From Strongyloides papillosus (lineage: Eukaryota; Nematoda; Chromadorea; Rhabditida; Strongyloididae): a stretch of DNA of 64,000 bases. The notes under the pieces are model-generated. The model was not told the origin of the DNA. It did not search any database and was given only the letters and a program-made list of their open reading frames with translations. Made by a program: the position numbers and the translations under genes. The DNA lies in the NCBI GenBank assembly GCA_005656395.1, contig SRSI01000078.1:2108001-2172000 (forward strand). The letters are read 5' to 3'. Shown here piece by piece: positions 60,821 to 64,000 of this stretch. Within the stretch, counting starts at the first letter, position 1. Every line of letters begins with the position of its first letter.

Positions 60821-62341
60821 CACACAAAAAAAAGTGGGAAGCATTTTTACGTAAAATGTAATGAATTTTTCCCACCTATTAAAATTTGAATTTTCTTGAA
60901 TTGCGACTAATTTTATCGCAATTATATCGTACTTAAAAGTAAAGCAATAACTAAGTAGTTATTGAAATAAGTTTTAATTTTTTATTATATTATTGTTATT
61001 TTAAAACATAGATCGTCTTCTACAATATTTTTTTAAATACTTAATTAGAATTTAATTTTATGTAAGATTATAAATGCTTTTATAAAAAGCAATTCTTAAC
61101 ATACGAAAATATTTTTATTAATAAGTTTTAACAGTTTGAGTTATTAATAATTACACTTTTTATTATAAAATTACATTCTTCTGAAGGCCGAAAAGTTTTT
61201 GTATGACTTTAATAGTTCTATTTAGGAAATTAAATCTATGAAAAGTTATGATATTATATGGATTTTTATCTATAGTTAAAAATATCTTCTACATATTTAA
61301 ACTTAATATGAAAACAAATAGTAAAATAATATTTTTCATTATTAATGCTTTGTATGGTTAAATAATAATTTTTGGCTATTTGTTATTATTTTACGAATTT
61401 TTTATATTTATTGTTGCCAGTGAATTGTTTAGGACAATGATTTTTGTTAAAATTAACAACTTTACACGAAATTGAATTCTAATAACATGTTTCACGTATG
61501 TTAGAAAAAAAATTAGATCCTAAGATTAGCATTATATCAAAAATATTAAGATTAAATAAAAGTTACATTTTTTAAAATATAAAACATATATAATTTTGTA
61601 AAAAAAAAAAGCAAAATTCTGCGACACAAAAATATTTTTCATCGTTTAAAACATTTTTGCTGTCGCTTGATAATTTTAAAATTTGAATAAATGTTGATTT
61701 TTTTAATAGGTGGGAAATTTTTTTGCATTTCAGATAGATTTGTCAAAATTTTTCCCATTTTTTTTTGTGTAACAACAAGAAGTTTAAAAATTCCATAAAA
61801 ATAACAATGAAAAGCAATAATTATTTACTCACACAAAGTATTATAAAAAAATATTATTTTAATATTCGTTATTATTTTAAATTAAAATATGTAAAAGTAA
61901 TTTTTTTTGCTATAAATAAAAATCTATATTATTTTATAACTTTTCATAAATTTGATTTTTAAGATAATTTTAAAAAAACATTATGAAAAAAATTTAGAGC
62001 ATCAAATGTGAAAATTTCATAAAATACAATTTACAATAATTCAAACGATTGAAAAATAATTAAAAAATGTACTGTTATATAATAAAAATGTTTTTCATAA
62101 AAGTTTTTGTAATTTTACATAGAATCAAATTTTAATCATGTATTTTAAAATGGATTGTAGAAAACAACTTATATTCTAAAATAAAAATAGAAACTTATTT
62201 TAATAATTCTCTAATTATTGTTTTAATTTTTCATATACAAAATAATTGTGATAAAATTAGACGCAAATCAAGAAAATTCAAATTTTTTTAGGTGGGACAA
62301 ATTTGTTATATTTTATGCAAATCTGTGTCCTTTTTTGTGTG
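60821..62341. mobile_element. Palindromic TA-flanked DNA element E2 (arms B and B')
   Basis: Left arm B (60821-61416) and the reverse complement of right arm B' (61772-62341) are related along their whole length of about 570-600 bases. Shared blocks include TTTGAATTTTCTTGA, TTCTACAAT and TATGAAAAGTTAT. Outer ends are CACACAAAAAA with TA beyond (60819-60820 and 62342-62343). The ends resemble those of E1, so the two are related families. No transposase frame is present. The centre of E2 contains arm A' of E1. Confidence 0.7.
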
Positions 62342-62549
62342 TATTGTTATATTGGTTGAAATTTTTGTAGTTAACTCTTTAGCAAACTATATAATTAAGA
62401 ATATACTTATATTTTATTTTTCTTAATTTATAAAATAGTATTATTTTATCTTTTATGATTAACTCAAATGTGTTCTATCATTTTAGGTACTTAATTTAGC
62501 TTTGATATCACTATGATTATAATTTTTTGCTAACCTCTAATATGATATA

Positions 62550-63441
62550 TTAGGTTGGTGCAAAAGTTCTGTCGTTTTTTTAACCGAAACCTTAGAAGGT
62601 TATAATTTTTATAAGAAAATTACTTAATTTGTATTATACTATCCATTATTAACAACAACTTGTCTTCAATTAGTATCTACCTTACCGATTCCAGATTTAG
62701 AGAATTTCTTAACCTTTTTGAAGAAAGATTCAAAAAAACCAATAATTACTTCATCAACTTTACAGAAGTGTCTACCATCCCAGAAGTTATGTAGGGATAA
62801 GAGTAGATAGTGACTAGATAGAGAAACATTTGGAGAATATGTTGTGTGCGAGAGAAATTCATAGCTTCTCTCATCCAGATTTTTCCGAGTGTTCAATGAT
62901 ACATGTCGTCGTACTGAAGAACAACTTTTTTATCATTTTCTGAATTTTGTAATTTTTTTAGATATTTCTCGACTAATTTTAATTTTGATAGCATTTTACA
63001 TTAAAGGTCATTAAAAGTGGTTTTGAATTGATAGAGTCTCAAAAAATCTTCATTGGAAGCTGAAGTTATCCAAGTGGATGCTCCATCTTCAAGATTCACT
63101 TCTTTGTCTTAAATCTTTAAGAACGATCTTTATATAGTCCCAATATTTGCTACATTTCTCCCTAATGCTACACATAAATTTTTAGAATCATCAGTTATCA
63201 TTTGTCTTAGTTGAAGCTCTTAGAAGACATAATGTCAAAAATGCTTCTGACTGCTTTCATGTTTAGCAAAAGAAAATGTAGCATAGATAATATAACAATT
63301 TGCTATTATGCAAATTTTAAAGTAAAGAAGTAGTACAATCTATCTATTTTAATGACTTAATTTTTTGTCAATTGTGATCATATTTTTTTTAAGATAGAAA
63401 GTGACATTGAAAAAAACGACAGAACTTTTGCACCAACCTAA
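62550..63441 (-). mobile_element. Second mariner, internally deleted, with perfect 32-base ends
   Basis: 892 bases. The ends, starting TTAGGTTGGTGCAAAAGT, form perfect 32-base inverted repeats (62550-62581 and 63410-63441), and TA flanks both sides (62548-62549 and 63442-63443). This end sequence is typical of mariner elements and differs from that of the first mariner. The element is about 400 bases shorter than a full mariner. Confidence 0.9.
62666..62940 (-). pseudogene. Decayed mariner transposase C-terminal fragment
   Basis: The minus-strand frame resembles the end of mariner transposase: a TYSPNVSLSSHYLLL stretch matches the PYSPDL.P.DYHLF region, followed by a ..FF.S...F.KSGIGKV-like end. 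The catalytic Asp of the SPxD motif is lost, and upstream sequence matches only weakly with stops. The N-terminal part is largely unrecognisable or deleted. Confidence 0.7.
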
Positions 63442-63443
63442 TA

Positions 63444-64000
63444 TATTAATGGATTATTTTTAATTTTATTATTTAACAACTCTTTTCAAACTAATTTTTT
63501 TATATATACTTATAAAATAGACGTACTTTTATATTTGTATTTTTAGTTCCAATGTTTTGAAATAATTTTTTTTCTCATATAAATCTTCACAATAAAAGGT
63601 TTTTTATTTTTACTGTGAGAAATATTTCACTCTAAAACTATATGCATTTAGTAAATTTACTTAATTTTATTTCTCAATTCTTTAAAATAAGTTTATAAAA
63701 TTGTCTTCATTGATGTTGCTATATATTAGAAGCAAATATGTAATAATCAAAATTTTATTATTTTTAACCTCTAACACATTATCTTTAGAATATATCTTTA
63801 TACCAAAAAGTTATATTTATATTAATAATATTATATACAAATTTTGAAAATAAACTTTACTTTAGTGATTAGAAATTATAATATTGAATGATAAAACAGT
63901 CAATTTTCATAACAATTCCATCTATACCACATAATTATAAATAGTAATAAATGTTTCTTATCAACTCCAATAAAATGATAACATGAAACAGTATTGAAAT
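63444..64000. other. AT-rich end of the window
   Basis: No gene, repeat or motif is recognised. Confidence 0.4.

Larger units (their letters stand above)
59189..61769. mobile_element. Palindromic TA-flanked DNA element E1 (arms A and A')
   Basis: Left arm A runs 59189-60814 and is split by a mariner (59323-60607). Right arm A' runs 61424-61769 and is its reverse complement over about 345 bases. Shared blocks include TGCAAAAAAAT, TCAAGCGA.AGCAAAAA and TACACGAAATTGA. Outer ends begin CACA..AAAAAA next to TA (59187-59188 and 61770-61771), as in Tc1/mariner-derived fold-back elements. No transposase frame belongs to it. Its centre is not empty: it holds the left arm of a second palindrome, E2, so the two elements interlock. 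Confidence 0.7.

Noticed and set aside
61765..61962. Plus-strand frame in the palindrome cluster
   Set aside because: Lies across the A'/B' junction of the palindromic elements, so it is not a gene.
1..64000. CRISPR array, bacterial operon, prophage or integron
   Set aside because: Spliced eukaryotic genes throughout; no regularly spaced repeats.

Overview
The window is nuclear DNA of a very AT-rich nematode, most likely Strongyloides or a close relative. It is roughly four-fifths A+T by eye. Host genes carry several short introns (37-80 bases is common) with GT..AG ends and TTTTAG or TTTCAG acceptors, and codons end in A or T. The recognisable proteins (a CHO-1 choline transporter, an RD3/RDL-1 homologue, testin, a PTR patched-related protein, FRPR-like GPCRs) are typical of nematodes. 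I built exon chains by hand from splice sites and checked that codon phase carries across every junction.

Layout: 0.3-3.0 kb, cho-1 on the minus strand, five exons. 7.6-8.5 kb, an RD3/RDL-1-like gene on the minus strand. 11.4-12.9 kb, a neuropeptide-type GPCR on the plus strand. 14.0-19.6 kb, a calmodulin-like gene on the minus strand whose N-terminal exon lies 4.6 kb upstream of the rest. 24.1-25.7 kb, testin on the plus strand. 27.2-29.2 kb, a second peptide-type GPCR on the plus strand. 31.8-34.6 kb, a patched-related (PTR) gene on the plus strand. 34.8-35.0 kb, a solo LTR. 35.5-39.9 kb, an intact Ty3/gypsy-type retrotransposon on the minus strand. 40.4-42.3 kb, two small membrane-protein genes on the minus strand. 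42.3-50.8 kb, a gene desert. 50.8-52.7 kb, a fibronectin-III-like orphan gene on the plus strand. 53.4-54.5 kb, a tail-anchored proline-rich protein on the minus strand. 57.4-63.4 kb, a cluster of DNA transposons: an inverted duplication, two interlocked palindromic elements, a dead mariner inside one of them, and a second, shorter mariner remnant.

There is no operon-like cluster. Several host genes fit neuronal signalling: choline re-uptake for acetylcholine synthesis, an RD3-type adaptor that traffics sensory guanylyl cyclases, two peptide-type GPCRs and a calmodulin-like sensor. This may reflect only what can be recognised here. The most unusual structures are the two palindromic elements whose arms occur in the order A-B-A'-B', and an LTR family with AGTA..TACT ends and 4-base target duplications, represented by both a young full-length copy and a solo LTR.

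Limits: no alignment or database search was possible. Family assignments rest on motifs and remembered family features. Untranslated regions, promoters and trans-splice sites are mostly not resolvable, and the 5' end of the calmodulin-like gene is unresolved.
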